This document shows, piece by piece, positions 7,729 through 15,519 of a stretch of 16,668 nucleotides of DNA. A model generated the notes under the pieces. The model worked only from the letters and a program-made list of their open reading frames with translations, made no database searches and was not told where the DNA came from. How positions within the stretch are numbered: the first letter of the stretch is position 1; every line of letters starts with the position of its first letter. The position numbers and the translations under genes were made by a program. Source of the DNA: Acidiferrobacteraceae bacterium (GTDB lineage: Bacteria; Pseudomonadota; Gammaproteobacteria; Arenicellales; UBA868); assembly GCA_002721105.1 (NCBI GenBank), contig PBJL01000001.1, forward strand, positions 1-16,668, given 5' to 3'.

Positions 7729-9701
7729 CTGGCACCTTTAGTATCTTTGTCGCTTCCCAATAGTGAAGATAATGCTCCTGTTCCAGTAGCATTCATTGCG
7801 ACTTTCAAGCCAGTGCCTAAAAGGCCTGACTGCAATTTTTCAGCCCTTTCTGCTGGATCTGAAAAACGACCTATTCCAATAAAATCACCGAGTGCCTGTG
7901 AAAAAGGATGGTAGGGGGTATAGGTCCCACCTCCAGTGGTTTCTTCACAAGACCCGAAAAATACCATGGCCTCAGTATTCTTGTCCTTATATCTTTGTTT
8001 AATGGAATGCCCGATTTCTTCTGCGGCCCTTGTTTTTCCGCACCCCAAACCGCCTTCGATATATAGAACTTCAATTCTTTCATCAGTATCATTCACAATA
8101 AAATCTACAGCATCATCAAAATCTTTTTGCCATGGGTCATTAAAAAAAACCGGGTTGTCAATTGCTTGAGATAACCATTCAATTCCTGTGAGGTTTAAAA
8201 CCTCTTCATTTTCGGTTTTTTGTTTTTTAGAAATAGTAGTGATTAAACCGGTAACCAAACGAATTATGTAGCCTGTGGAAAATGCTAATAATAATACTCC
8301 GGCAGAGGCCTGAAGGAGCAAATCAAAGTCCCACTTCAAAACAAAAATTGTGAATAAGTAGAGCCAAACAGAAAGGAATAAAGATTCAATCGCCGCCCCT
8401 GGTTTATGGGTATCTATATATCGGGAACATGATTTTCCCAACCGTATAGATAATATCCACAAGATAAAAAAGGAGGGGATGATTATTTCTAATGATTCCT
8501 TAAACCCCAACCGGTAAGCAGCTAAAAAGCCTAGGTAGTTGTAGGTGCCAACAAAAACACCAAAAATTAACGTAGAAATAGCACTGGCAGTATTAAGCAA
8601 TGCACTAATTTTGGGTATGCGACTAATTAGTATGTAGTTGATAATTAGTGGAAATAAGTTAATTATCCCAACAATTGCCATGACCCACTTAAAACCTTCG
8701 ATTGTTGTAGTAAAAGCTTGCTCATTTATATCTAATAAGCTCAATCCTTCAAAGGAAACATAGACAAATAAAAATGAAAACAAGGAGATAACAGCGGCAA
8801 ACCAATGCGGTACAGAAGAACCTTTCTGCTCCCTGTATATCCAGTTTACAAAAGACACATATGGGAAACCCAATAGCATTACTAAAAGAACTAAGTAGGG
8901 ACGCTGATTGACGAGTTCGCTTAAACCTGTTGTCACATACAACCTGGAAACTTTCATGGGAATATTGCCCCAAAGCCTAAATGTCGCAAGCCAATAACTC
9001 ACCCCATCTGCTTTATCAGTGGGCTTAACTCGGAGAATCCCAAGTTTGTCGTCGCCTAAGTTCTCAGAGATCTTTTTAAGCAGTTGATTGTGAATGGGAT
9101 TGTTATTAAGTTGCCGCATCTCCTCGAATGAAAGAAACATCGCCAGTTCATGCTTGGAAACAGGATAGAGTGAGGAGTTATCAGTAACTACATCGTGAAT
9201 GGATTCCTCAATACTTGCAAACTCGTCTTCAAGAATAATTAAAGTATATAACGTGGTATCCTTTATTATACTATTTGGAGCAACGGCAAGACTATTAGCG
9301 GCACTTTTTTTGGCGGCCAGGAGATCGGTAATATTTTTAAAAGTAAGAACTTTTTCTTTGTCTAAAATAAGAGAAAATAGGGGACTGTAGTTATTAAGCT
9401 GTGCTTTGTACTTTTTTTCCTGGATTTTTGCTTCCTTGATTGCAACATTCAGCTGGTGTTTTTTTTCTTTTAATGCTTTTTCATCCTTAACTTCAGGGAC
9501 CAATTCAAGTGCTTGTTCTAGGTAGATCAGACTCTTTTTAATATCAATAAGTTCATTATTACGCTCAAGGGACAACCAGTAATACGTGTCGCCATGTTTT
9601 TGCAGTTCCTCAATTCGTTCGCGAACGGTCTCAGCAGAAACTATGCCAGAAAACATATGCAGTATGCTAATAAACATAACGATACATCTAAGCAATGACA
9701 T
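7698..9701 (-). CDS. N-terminal half of a 7TM receptor with STAND-type ATPase (P-loop)
   Basis: The 0-frame product is 667 aa from ATG 9701. That start gives a clean Sec signal peptide (MSLLRCIVMF... VSA, cleavage before ETVRER) and has GAGAGG 6 nt upstream; the TTG at 9749, overlapping the stop of the preceding gene, would add 16 residues and spoil it. Numbered from ATG 9701: a helical periplasmic domain (about 24-265), with a coiled stretch near 65-105; seven hydrophobic helices at about 268-288, 300-318, 338-358, 373-393, 402-420, 440-457 and 460-482; then a cytoplasmic linker and Walker A GGLGCGKT (550-557). Basic residues cluster in the loops predicted to be cytoplasmic (WIYREQK, SRIPKIS, RLGKSCSR, SKKQK), so an outside N-terminus and inside ATPase agree with the positive-inside rule. 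The frame ends before Walker B; a -1 shift at 7725-7728 joins it to the rest (total about 1363 aa). It resembles 7TMR-DISM receptors in layout, but I do not recognise the sensor domain. Confidence 0.82.
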   Translation of the reverse strand: MSLLRCIVMFISILHMFSGIVSAETVRERIEELQKHGDTYYWLSLERNNELIDIKKSLIYLEQALELVPEVKDEKALKEKKHQLNVAIKEAKIQEKKYKAQLNNYSPLFSLILDKEKVLTFKNITDLLAAKKSAANSLAVAPNSIIKDTTLYTLIILEDEFASIEESIHDVVTDNSSLYPVSKHELAMFLSFEEMRQLNNNPIHNQLLKKISENLGDDKLGILRVKPTDKADGVSYWLATFRLWGNIPMKVSRLYVTTGLSELVNQRPYLVLLVMLLGFPYVSFVNWIYREQKGSSVPHWFAAVISLFSFLFVYVSFEGLSLLDINEQAFTTTIEGFKWVMAIVGIINLFPLIINYILISRIPKISALLNTASAISTLIFGVFVGTYNYLGFLAAYRLGFKESLEIIIPSFFILWILSIRLGKSCSRYIDTHKPGAAIESLFLSVWLYLFTIFVLKWDFDLLLQASAGVLLLAFSTGYIIRLVTGLITTISKKQKTENEEVLNLTGIEWLSQAIDNPVFFNDPWQKDFDDAVDFIVNDTDERIEVLYIEGGLGCGKTRAAEEIGHSIKQRYKDKNTEAMVFFGSCEETTGGGTYTPYHPFSQALGDFIGIGRFSDPAERAEKLQSGLLGTGLKVAMNATGTGALSSLLGSDKDTKGARKPIPEKLLL

Positions 9702-9745
9702 CATATTCCTCTCCCAGACCCCTGCTTTGGCATGAATTGAAAGTT

Positions 9746-12700
9746 TCAATTCTTTAACCCGTTTTCCAACATTTCAAAGATAACTTTAAAAAAAGAACTC
9801 AATTTGTCGTGCAACTCGTTCATGGTTTCCTGGTTTTTCATTATTTCGTAATCATTATGTTCTTTAATGAAAGTGAACTGTATTGCCGGGCGTTTTTGCA
9901 AGACCCTTTCCTTTACAGGTTCAAAAGAAAAATAGGAGCCGAACTTGTCATTGAGATTTTTATCAATATTACTGATCAATTTTTGATGCGTATCAAATGT
10001 AATCGTAGCTCCCACATGAACATCGAGCCTATCTTTAAAAAGCTTTATTCTGATTGTTAAATCCGTCTTTTTTTCTTCCTCCAAAAAGAAGTATCCCCAC
10101 AAGCTATCTGAATATTTATCCACAGTCATATTTTTCAGGAATGAACACGTGCTTGCAAGAGGTTGTAAATATTCTACCAAGGGGTTAACTCCCATTAGAG
10201 GTTGAAGGCCCCCTGGTTTTTCACACAAATTCTGGATCCAATCTCTATATTCGTCTGCAAGGGAAAGGGATTGAGTTTTTGAATCAATAGTAACAGGCAT
10301 AATAAAATTGAATTTGTCGAGACAATCTTCATTAAATCGGATAATCTTTTTTATAGTTTTTATATTTCCTTCCGAGTCATATCTTTCTATTGTTTCTTTT
10401 ATAGACAAATCCTCTTTTGCTAAAATTTCAAGTAATTCAAAATCCTGGCAAAAGGTGATATATTCACCTAACATTTTTTCTCCAATAAATTTAGGCCATA
10501 TTGATTTGCTTCCTTTCCTGTGAGTTTTGACAGCACTTTTTAACAGGGAAAAAAAACTACTGGCTCTTTTTTCTTCCTTTACTTGTTCATCTTTTGAGGT
10601 CAGGACAAACAACCTGTTTGTTGTAGGGATGGAAATAGGCCATTCTGGATGAATTTCAATTTCATTTTTGGTTTCTTGATCCAATTCAAGGTCTGCATCC
10701 TCACTGTAAAAACTAAAGTAGCCATTCCATGAGTTTCCCTGCGAGTTTAAAAACCCTATACAATCATGTGTTGTGGTCTCGCCTAGTTTAAAGTCACGAA
10801 ACGGATATACTTCCAAGGAATTTTTCATACTTATTCCTGCTTTTTTGCCTGAATAAACCGGCTCTCGAAATGCAAATCCAGATTTATATAAAGATTCAAT
10901 ATCATTTTTAACGCTATCGAAAGAAAACTTTTTTGCAAACTTGGTTTCAACTAGTTCCCTTGATATGCTGAGCCTGTGTATATCAATCATTTTGATAAAA
11001 TTATTTAACCCTTTTTCTATGCCTTGAGAGTTCATATCTGACACCCAAATGCAAGGGATTCGGGTGACACGATCACTCTTAATAACCCTAGGAGTTAGTC
11101 TTTCTGGATCTTCATTTCTTGAATACAGGTCTATTTTTTCGTTTCCTACACTTTTTGCAGTTAAAAAATTTAATCCAGGTAACTCTTCACTCATTTCATC
11201 TACAAGCTTTCCTTGATTTACACCCGTATGGAGAAAAATAAAACTCGCCCCGTTTTTGTATGCTAATTCAATTCCTGTGATTCCAGTTTCAAGATATAAA
11301 TTACTATCTTCACTTATAAATTTTCTAAAGGACCATCCGGAGAAGGGTATTTCTATACCCAGTTTTTCTTCCAATTTTTCTTTTAGATCCAGAAATGGGA
11401 AATAGGTTTTTTCAACTACGGTCAGGCAAAGATTGATCCACTTCTTAAAGAAATTAATGTCGAGTTTTTCCGACCATAACATGGGTTGATATTTGAGAGA
11501 TAAGGGAAGGATAAAACCGTGTGTTGATGTTGAAGTAAATAAGCTGTTGTATTTAAAATCGTGAATTCGTTCTATCATCTTTGCATCAATCGAATGAAAG
11601 ATAATATCTTTTTTATTTGTGGTATCGACACCAAAAAAAGGGATACCTCGGATAGAAAAAATTAAAGCTTGTCTTGGATTATTGCCGTGAATCTTAGCTT
11701 GTTTTTTATTTTCGTTATAAAAATCCTCCTGGATGCGGTGTCCTCTCTTCTTGGTAATTTCTGCTATAAGCGCTCTCACTTTTTCAATTCCTGCATCAAA
11801 TAAAGCTTTGTCAAACCAAGTGTCAGTATTTTCACCATGGATTACTCTTAGCGCGTCTTTCCTTGCCTCCAGAATTTTTTTCTCAGCATCATCGAGCGTA
11901 AAATCTTCAATGGCTTCTGCCAGTTCATATTGAAATTGCCGCTCGATATCACTACGCACTACTATGGAATAATCATCCCTGAATGAAGATAAGTATTTAT
12001 TTTCTCCGTAGTCTTTGTATGAGATATCCCTTAAATAGATTTTATACAGCCCCGGAATTCTTGTTGTGAGAAGGTATCGAAAGGATCTCTGCTCATGAGG
12101 ATTTAAATCAACAAAAAGGTCATCTGCTCCTTCCAGCAACTTTAGGTGATCAGGAAAAACTACCTGAAGTGAAATACTTTTTGCGGCACTTGTTCCAATA
12201 TTGGTAAGACTGAGTTCATAAATAAATTTTTCTCCTATCTTTATAGTGTGGACAAGCTTTCCATCTTGATTTAAAAAACGGCGGTTCAAGTTTACGACAG
12301 GTATCATCTTGTCTGGGTTTTTTGGATCATTTATTTCAAAAAATGTACCTTCAAGATCTATTTCCCCGTTTGTTTTAGTATCATCATCACGGTCTGATTG
12401 AGTGCGGAAATATTCATAATCTACAACTCCCGAAGAAATTTCTACAGCTCCTTGCTCCTTGGGGATAAATATAAATTTAAATTCAAGTGTGTCCCCTGGA
12501 GTCATCTCATCAATCTTTGCTGATATTGTGTTAGTTTTTCTGTCTATTTGAAATCCGTTTCGAGTTGACTCGTCAAGCTTGATATCTTGAAAAATATCAG
12601 GCAAGGCCATTACACATTCAATATTATAAAGGTCGATCGAGTTCTGTGAGTTTTCCAGTAAAATTTTAAAATTACTTTCTTCCTCTACTTCTATGGATTG

Positions 12701-13654
12701 AGGTGAGATTAATTTTGCAGATAAAAACGGTGTTGTAACATCTTCTTCCGAGTAAATTTCATTCAGATATTTCCAAGGTTCTCCGATTCCCTGGTCATTT
12801 TCCTTATCAAACTTTTCAATTGATATGTCTACAGGCCCATCTATGCCCAGGTAATGCACCTTGTCTCCTGAACGCTTGGAATAAAGGCAGAATTGGCAAT
12901 TTTCCTGGTTTTCGGGTGGTGCATAGAGCATTAATGGACGCAACTTTATAAAACCGGTCATTTTATTATCAACAAGAATCACTTCATTTAAAGGAGGTGC
13001 CAGTACGGTGGGCGCTAAAATCTCCTCACTTCCAGTATTGGAAAATTTATTTCCCAGAACCTGTTGTGAATCAGAGTCGATAACGAGTCTGTTGAAAACG
13101 GCAATACTATAATTTTCAAGAAAATTACATTTTCGTAAAATATTTTCCAGAATCTCTTGGCGTTTCTTTAGTTCTTCAGCTAACTTGTCGGGTGGTATAA
13201 TGGACCCGTGTGCGTCCTGGTTGCGTATTGAAATCAACTTGTCGATATTCTTCCACAACTCATTCCCACCTGCGGGTTGAAAAAGTTTGGGAAACTCAGG
13301 AACAAAGGCCTGGTCAGTATATTGCCCTAAAATTTTAGTTGTCTCTCGCAAAAGACCAGCCCATTTACCCAGTGACATTTGTTCAAGACCAATTCGTTTC
13401 AACTCTGGAATATTCTTTAGGGTATGAATTAGTTTGTCATTACTGTCCCCTTCGCTTGCCTCGTCTTCCTCCAAAGGGTTCTTTGCAGATAAGTATATAT
13501 TCAACAAATCCGAAGCCGCATAACTGGCCAGTACGGTCATTAAATTCTCAAACGTAAACCGAAGTAAATCCTTCCATTGCTCATCCTGTTGACAAGCCAA
13601 ATTGTAGGGTCTGGCAATAATGGATGGATATTTTTCTATATTCAAGTTACTCAA
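9746..13654 (-). CDS. Large HEPN-like / CARDB-like multidomain protein of unknown function
   Basis: 1302 aa, no signal peptide or membrane helix seen, so probably cytoplasmic. The start is TTG at 13654, fixed by TGGAGG at 13661-13666 with 6 nt spacing. Residues about 15-190 are helical and carry SLGKWAGLLRE (94-104) and ISIRNQDAHG (141-150); R144-N-x3-H149 fits the Rx4-6H motif of HEPN domains, and this helical block resembles the SWT1-like HEPN module seen in front of bacterial signalling proteins. Residues about 235-272 (CQFC at 253-256, VHYLG) look like the small domain that often follows it. Two beta-sandwich stretches follow, about 310-405 and 465-566 (LTNIGTSAAKSISLQVVFP), of CARDB/DUF11 type. 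Residues 575-1302 are unrecognised; the last ~120 (GYFFLEE ... FFKVIFEML) have a DUF4268-like feel. The stop is 44 nt before the preferred receptor start, indicating co-transcription and likely shared function. Confidence 0.8.
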   Translation of the reverse strand: MSNLNIEKYPSIIARPYNLACQQDEQWKDLLRFTFENLMTVLASYAASDLLNIYLSAKNPLEEDEASEGDSNDKLIHTLKNIPELKRIGLEQMSLGKWAGLLRETTKILGQYTDQAFVPEFPKLFQPAGGNELWKNIDKLISIRNQDAHGSIIPPDKLAEELKKRQEILENILRKCNFLENYSIAVFNRLVIDSDSQQVLGNKFSNTGSEEILAPTVLAPPLNEVILVDNKMTGFIKLRPLMLYAPPENQENCQFCLYSKRSGDKVHYLGIDGPVDISIEKFDKENDQGIGEPWKYLNEIYSEEDVTTPFLSAKLISPQSIEVEEESNFKILLENSQNSIDLYNIECVMALPDIFQDIKLDESTRNGFQIDRKTNTISAKIDEMTPGDTLEFKFIFIPKEQGAVEISSGVVDYEYFRTQSDRDDDTKTNGEIDLEGTFFEINDPKNPDKMIPVVNLNRRFLNQDGKLVHTIKIGEKFIYELSLTNIGTSAAKSISLQVVFPDHLKLLEGADDLFVDLNPHEQRSFRYLLTTRIPGLYKIYLRDISYKDYGENKYLSSFRDDYSIVVRSDIERQFQYELAEAIEDFTLDDAEKKILEARKDALRVIHGENTDTWFDKALFDAGIEKVRALIAEITKKRGHRIQEDFYNENKKQAKIHGNNPRQALIFSIRGIPFFGVDTTNKKDIIFHSIDAKMIERIHDFKYNSLFTSTSTHGFILPLSLKYQPMLWSEKLDINFFKKWINLCLTVVEKTYFPFLDLKEKLEEKLGIEIPFSGWSFRKFISEDSNLYLETGITGIELAYKNGASFIFLHTGVNQGKLVDEMSEELPGLNFLTAKSVGNEKIDLYSRNEDPERLTPRVIKSDRVTRIPCIWVSDMNSQGIEKGLNNFIKMIDIHRLSISRELVETKFAKKFSFDSVKNDIESLYKSGFAFREPVYSGKKAGISMKNSLEVYPFRDFKLGETTTHDCIGFLNSQGNSWNGYFSFYSEDADLELDQETKNEIEIHPEWPISIPTTNRLFVLTSKDEQVKEEKRASSFFSLLKSAVKTHRKGSKSIWPKFIGEKMLGEYITFCQDFELLEILAKEDLSIKETIERYDSEGNIKTIKKIIRFNEDCLDKFNFIMPVTIDSKTQSLSLADEYRDWIQNLCEKPGGLQPLMGVNPLVEYLQPLASTCSFLKNMTVDKYSDSLWGYFFLEEEKKTDLTIRIKLFKDRLDVHVGATITFDTHQKLISNIDKNLNDKFGSYFSFEPVKERVLQKRPAIQFTFIKEHNDYEIMKNQETMNELHDKLSSFFKVIFEMLENGLKN

Positions 13655-13804
13655 TATAAACCTCCAACTTAAGTTCTTTGATATTCAAACAAACTATATT
13701 ATTTTGCTAAGCTTTTCCTTGATTAGATATGCCGTCACTCTCAGTTTAAATGGATGCTATATAGTGTTTTTGTAATGTAGATGATTAAAAAAACTCTCTT
13801 TACC
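13655..13804 (-). other. Intergenic gap inside the accessory island
   Basis: 150 nt of AT-rich sequence between the 65-aa membrane protein gene and the 1302-aa gene, read on the - strand. It contains a T7 run near 13790-13796 but no stem directly before it, so no convincing terminator. TATATAG occurs mid-gap (complement of 13757-13763) and could be a -10 element, but no good -35 lies at the right distance. The only firm signal is the TGGAGG ribosome-binding site at 13661-13666 that sets the TTG start of the next gene. Confidence 0.4.
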
Positions 13805-14002
13805 TTATAGACTTCCAGTCTCGATGAATTTCGCGATTCCTCCTAAGATTCCCAAAACAATGGCACATTTGATGAGAAACCAAACAAGTTTAAAAAATTT
13901 TCCGATCCAGGTACTTCTCTCTAGTTGTTCATACTCGGCATTTTTTCGGCCTTCTACTGTTCTCAAGTCGTGTTTCTTTTTAATATCATCATCTAAATCC
14001 AT
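13805..14002 (-). CDS. Small single-pass membrane protein, unrecognised
   Basis: A 65-aa protein: a charged, hydrophilic N-terminal half (MDLDDDIKKKHDLRTVEGRK, about 1-33) followed by one hydrophobic helix at about 36-58 (FFKLVWFLIKCAIVLGILGG) and a short tail. The start is strongly supported by AGGAGGT at 14008-14014, 5-6 nt before the ATG, the best ribosome-binding site in the window, so it is likely well translated. It sits between the voltage-sensor protein gene (129 nt upstream) and the HEPN-like gene (150 nt downstream), all on the same strand. No family is recognised. The small size, single helix and charged cytoplasmic-type arm would suit an accessory subunit of the neighbouring membrane proteins, but this is guesswork from position. 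Confidence 0.75.
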   Translation of the reverse strand: MDLDDDIKKKHDLRTVEGRKNAEYEQLERSTWIGKFFKLVWFLIKCAIVLGILGGIAKFIETGSL

Positions 14003-14131
14003 AATTTACCTCCTATACTCAGGGTTCAAATTTTTTAATGTTCTGGTTTTTAAAAAAAAATTAACCAGCGAAACCAGGTAAACAAGAAAAAGAATACCGC
14101 CTGCAATACTGCATTCTAATAACAGCCTAAA

Positions 14132-15220
14132 TTATTTTTTCAACTTATCGTTAAACTGTATTAATGGATCTAGTCGGACAGAAATTAAAGAGTTTTTCCC
14201 AAAATCTAAAGGCTTATCCATATCATCAATTAGCAGAAAAAGGCCACCAAGTACATATACTAATAAAAAAGTTGCAAAAAATCCTGTCAAACCCGGTACC
14301 GTTGCTATAACTACTGAGGTATAAGTACAAATAACGGTTTTTAAAAAATTTTCATATGCTTGGGGAGTTCTTGCGAGGGAGCGGTGAAGAAGGTACGCTA
14401 CATCCCTATGAAAACCTGCCGTATTTGGACCCCCAATTCCCTCTTCTTCAAGCTTTTGCTCTAATTGATCTGTATTCAAACGCATTTTTCTTACTACTTC
14501 AGCTTTTTCATCACCATTAAAAGTTAGGGCTGACTCAAGCTCTTTTGCCCAATGTTTTATATGGGGAATAATTTGTACATTTTCTTGCATATCCCTCATT
14601 GATCCTACGATTCTACAAACAGCATCTTCAATTGAGTATAAACGGCTATTTATAACTTGCAATTTAGTTCCAAGAAGTATGGCTAATGAAAACCCAACAA
14701 CTCCTAAAACTACATTTAAATTTCCAATCTCAGGCCACCAAGGCTGACCTTCAACAGCAACCATGATCCCCTTAAAACCAAGCGCAAAACAAAAATAGGG
14801 CATTAAGGCTTGCGTAATGCCCCCCATGGTCTCCCCATAACTTAACAATTTTAGGATTCTTACAAACCTTATTATTCGGAAAATACGTACCCACGCCGTG
14901 TGATCAAGAGCCGGGAAAAAAATTGCCAATAAACCTGGAATTACTGCTATCAAATCCACAATCCCGTAGAAGCTCTTAAAGTATTGGTGACGATTAGGAT
15001 CACAAATTATGCGAAAAATAATCTCAATCGTAAAAATACCTAATATTATATACTCGACTAAAAAAAATATCGTTTGATAGGTCGACGCAAGGTCTGGGTA
15101 ACGAACCTCTATAACAAGAAGAAAAATAGAGATATAAACCAATGATAGTAAAAAGACTGTGATAAATTTATCAAATACTGAGGAGGGTTTATCTAATAAC
15201 TGAAGGATTATTTTTTTCAT
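14132..15220 (-). CDS. Voltage-sensor domain fused to bestrophin/DUF4239-like membrane domain
   Basis: 362 aa. The N-terminal part is a canonical ion-channel voltage sensor: S1 about 19-39, S2 about 51-71 with FTIEIIFR (F63, E66, R70), S3 about 86-103 with VDLIAVIP (D89, P95), and S4 110-127 VRIFRIIRFVRILK with R112, R115, R118, R121 and K124 every third residue. No K+ selectivity filter (TVGYG-like) or Na/Ca pore follows. Instead come a helix at about 166-186 (FSLAILLGTKL), an amphipathic helical cytoplasmic region (187-290), and a helix pair at about 296-331, ending GLFLLIDDMDKPLDFG and SLISVRLDPL. The layout and ending resemble bestrophin-like DUF4239 proteins. The likely meaning is a membrane protein whose conductance or state is set by voltage; ion and activity are unknown. 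AGG 6 nt before the ATG is a weak ribosome-binding site. Confidence 0.8.
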   Translation of the reverse strand: MKKIILQLLDKPSSVFDKFITVFLLSLVYISIFLLVIEVRYPDLASTYQTIFFLVEYIILGIFTIEIIFRIICDPNRHQYFKSFYGIVDLIAVIPGLLAIFFPALDHTAWVRIFRIIRFVRILKLLSYGETMGGITQALMPYFCFALGFKGIMVAVEGQPWWPEIGNLNVVLGVVGFSLAILLGTKLQVINSRLYSIEDAVCRIVGSMRDMQENVQIIPHIKHWAKELESALTFNGDEKAEVVRKMRLNTDQLEQKLEEEGIGGPNTAGFHRDVAYLLHRSLARTPQAYENFLKTVICTYTSVVIATVPGLTGFFATFLLVYVLGGLFLLIDDMDKPLDFGKNSLISVRLDPLIQFNDKLKK

Positions 15221-15310
15221 ATGCGCCTATTTTCCTTACAATAAGTGCCGTCATTTCAATTTTTCATAGTTTTATACCATAGATTTAGGGATATTTTAAT
15301 ATTAGGTTAG

Positions 15311-15484
15311 GCGTTCGAAAAAACTTTAATAGTGGGAACGTTGGTGGATGGTCGATCTGCTGGGAAATGGAAAGTGATTGATATTAGTTACGAAACGGTT
15401 CAAGCAGGCGGAAAAATTGGGCTATGGGCAAAAGCCGATGCCTTGACGTATTTTGATGATTTTAAGCTATCCATTCTAGATTAA
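15311..15484 (+). pseudogene. C-terminal fragment of a LamG/DUF1080-like (concanavalin-fold) protein
   Basis: A 57-codon open stretch preceded in frame by TAG (15308-15310), with no start codon backed by a ribosome-binding site. It encodes VDG followed about 20 residues later by GKIGLWAKADALTYFDDF and ends SILD. This is the closing strand pair of the 3-keto-disaccharide hydrolase/DUF1080 or LamG-type jelly-roll domain, where GxIGLWTKADSxTYFDDxxV closes the domain. The ~150 residues that should precede it are missing, so it is a decayed 3' remnant, probably cut off when the adjacent accessory genes were placed here. Confidence 0.6.
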
Positions 15485-15519
15485 TATCGCTTGATGAGGA
15501 AAAAGAGGTAAAACAAAAT

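Noticed and set aside
9702..9749. TTG 9749 as the receptor start, overlapping the stop of the 1302-aa gene
   Set aside because: It would add 16 polar residues before a clean signal peptide, while ATG 9701 has GAGAGG at 6 nt spacing. The TTG start is not excluded.
13824..14081. + strand open frame of 85 codons opposite the 65-aa membrane protein
   Set aside because: It has no ribosome-binding site and lies antisense to a gene with a near-perfect one; composition is that of a shadow frame.
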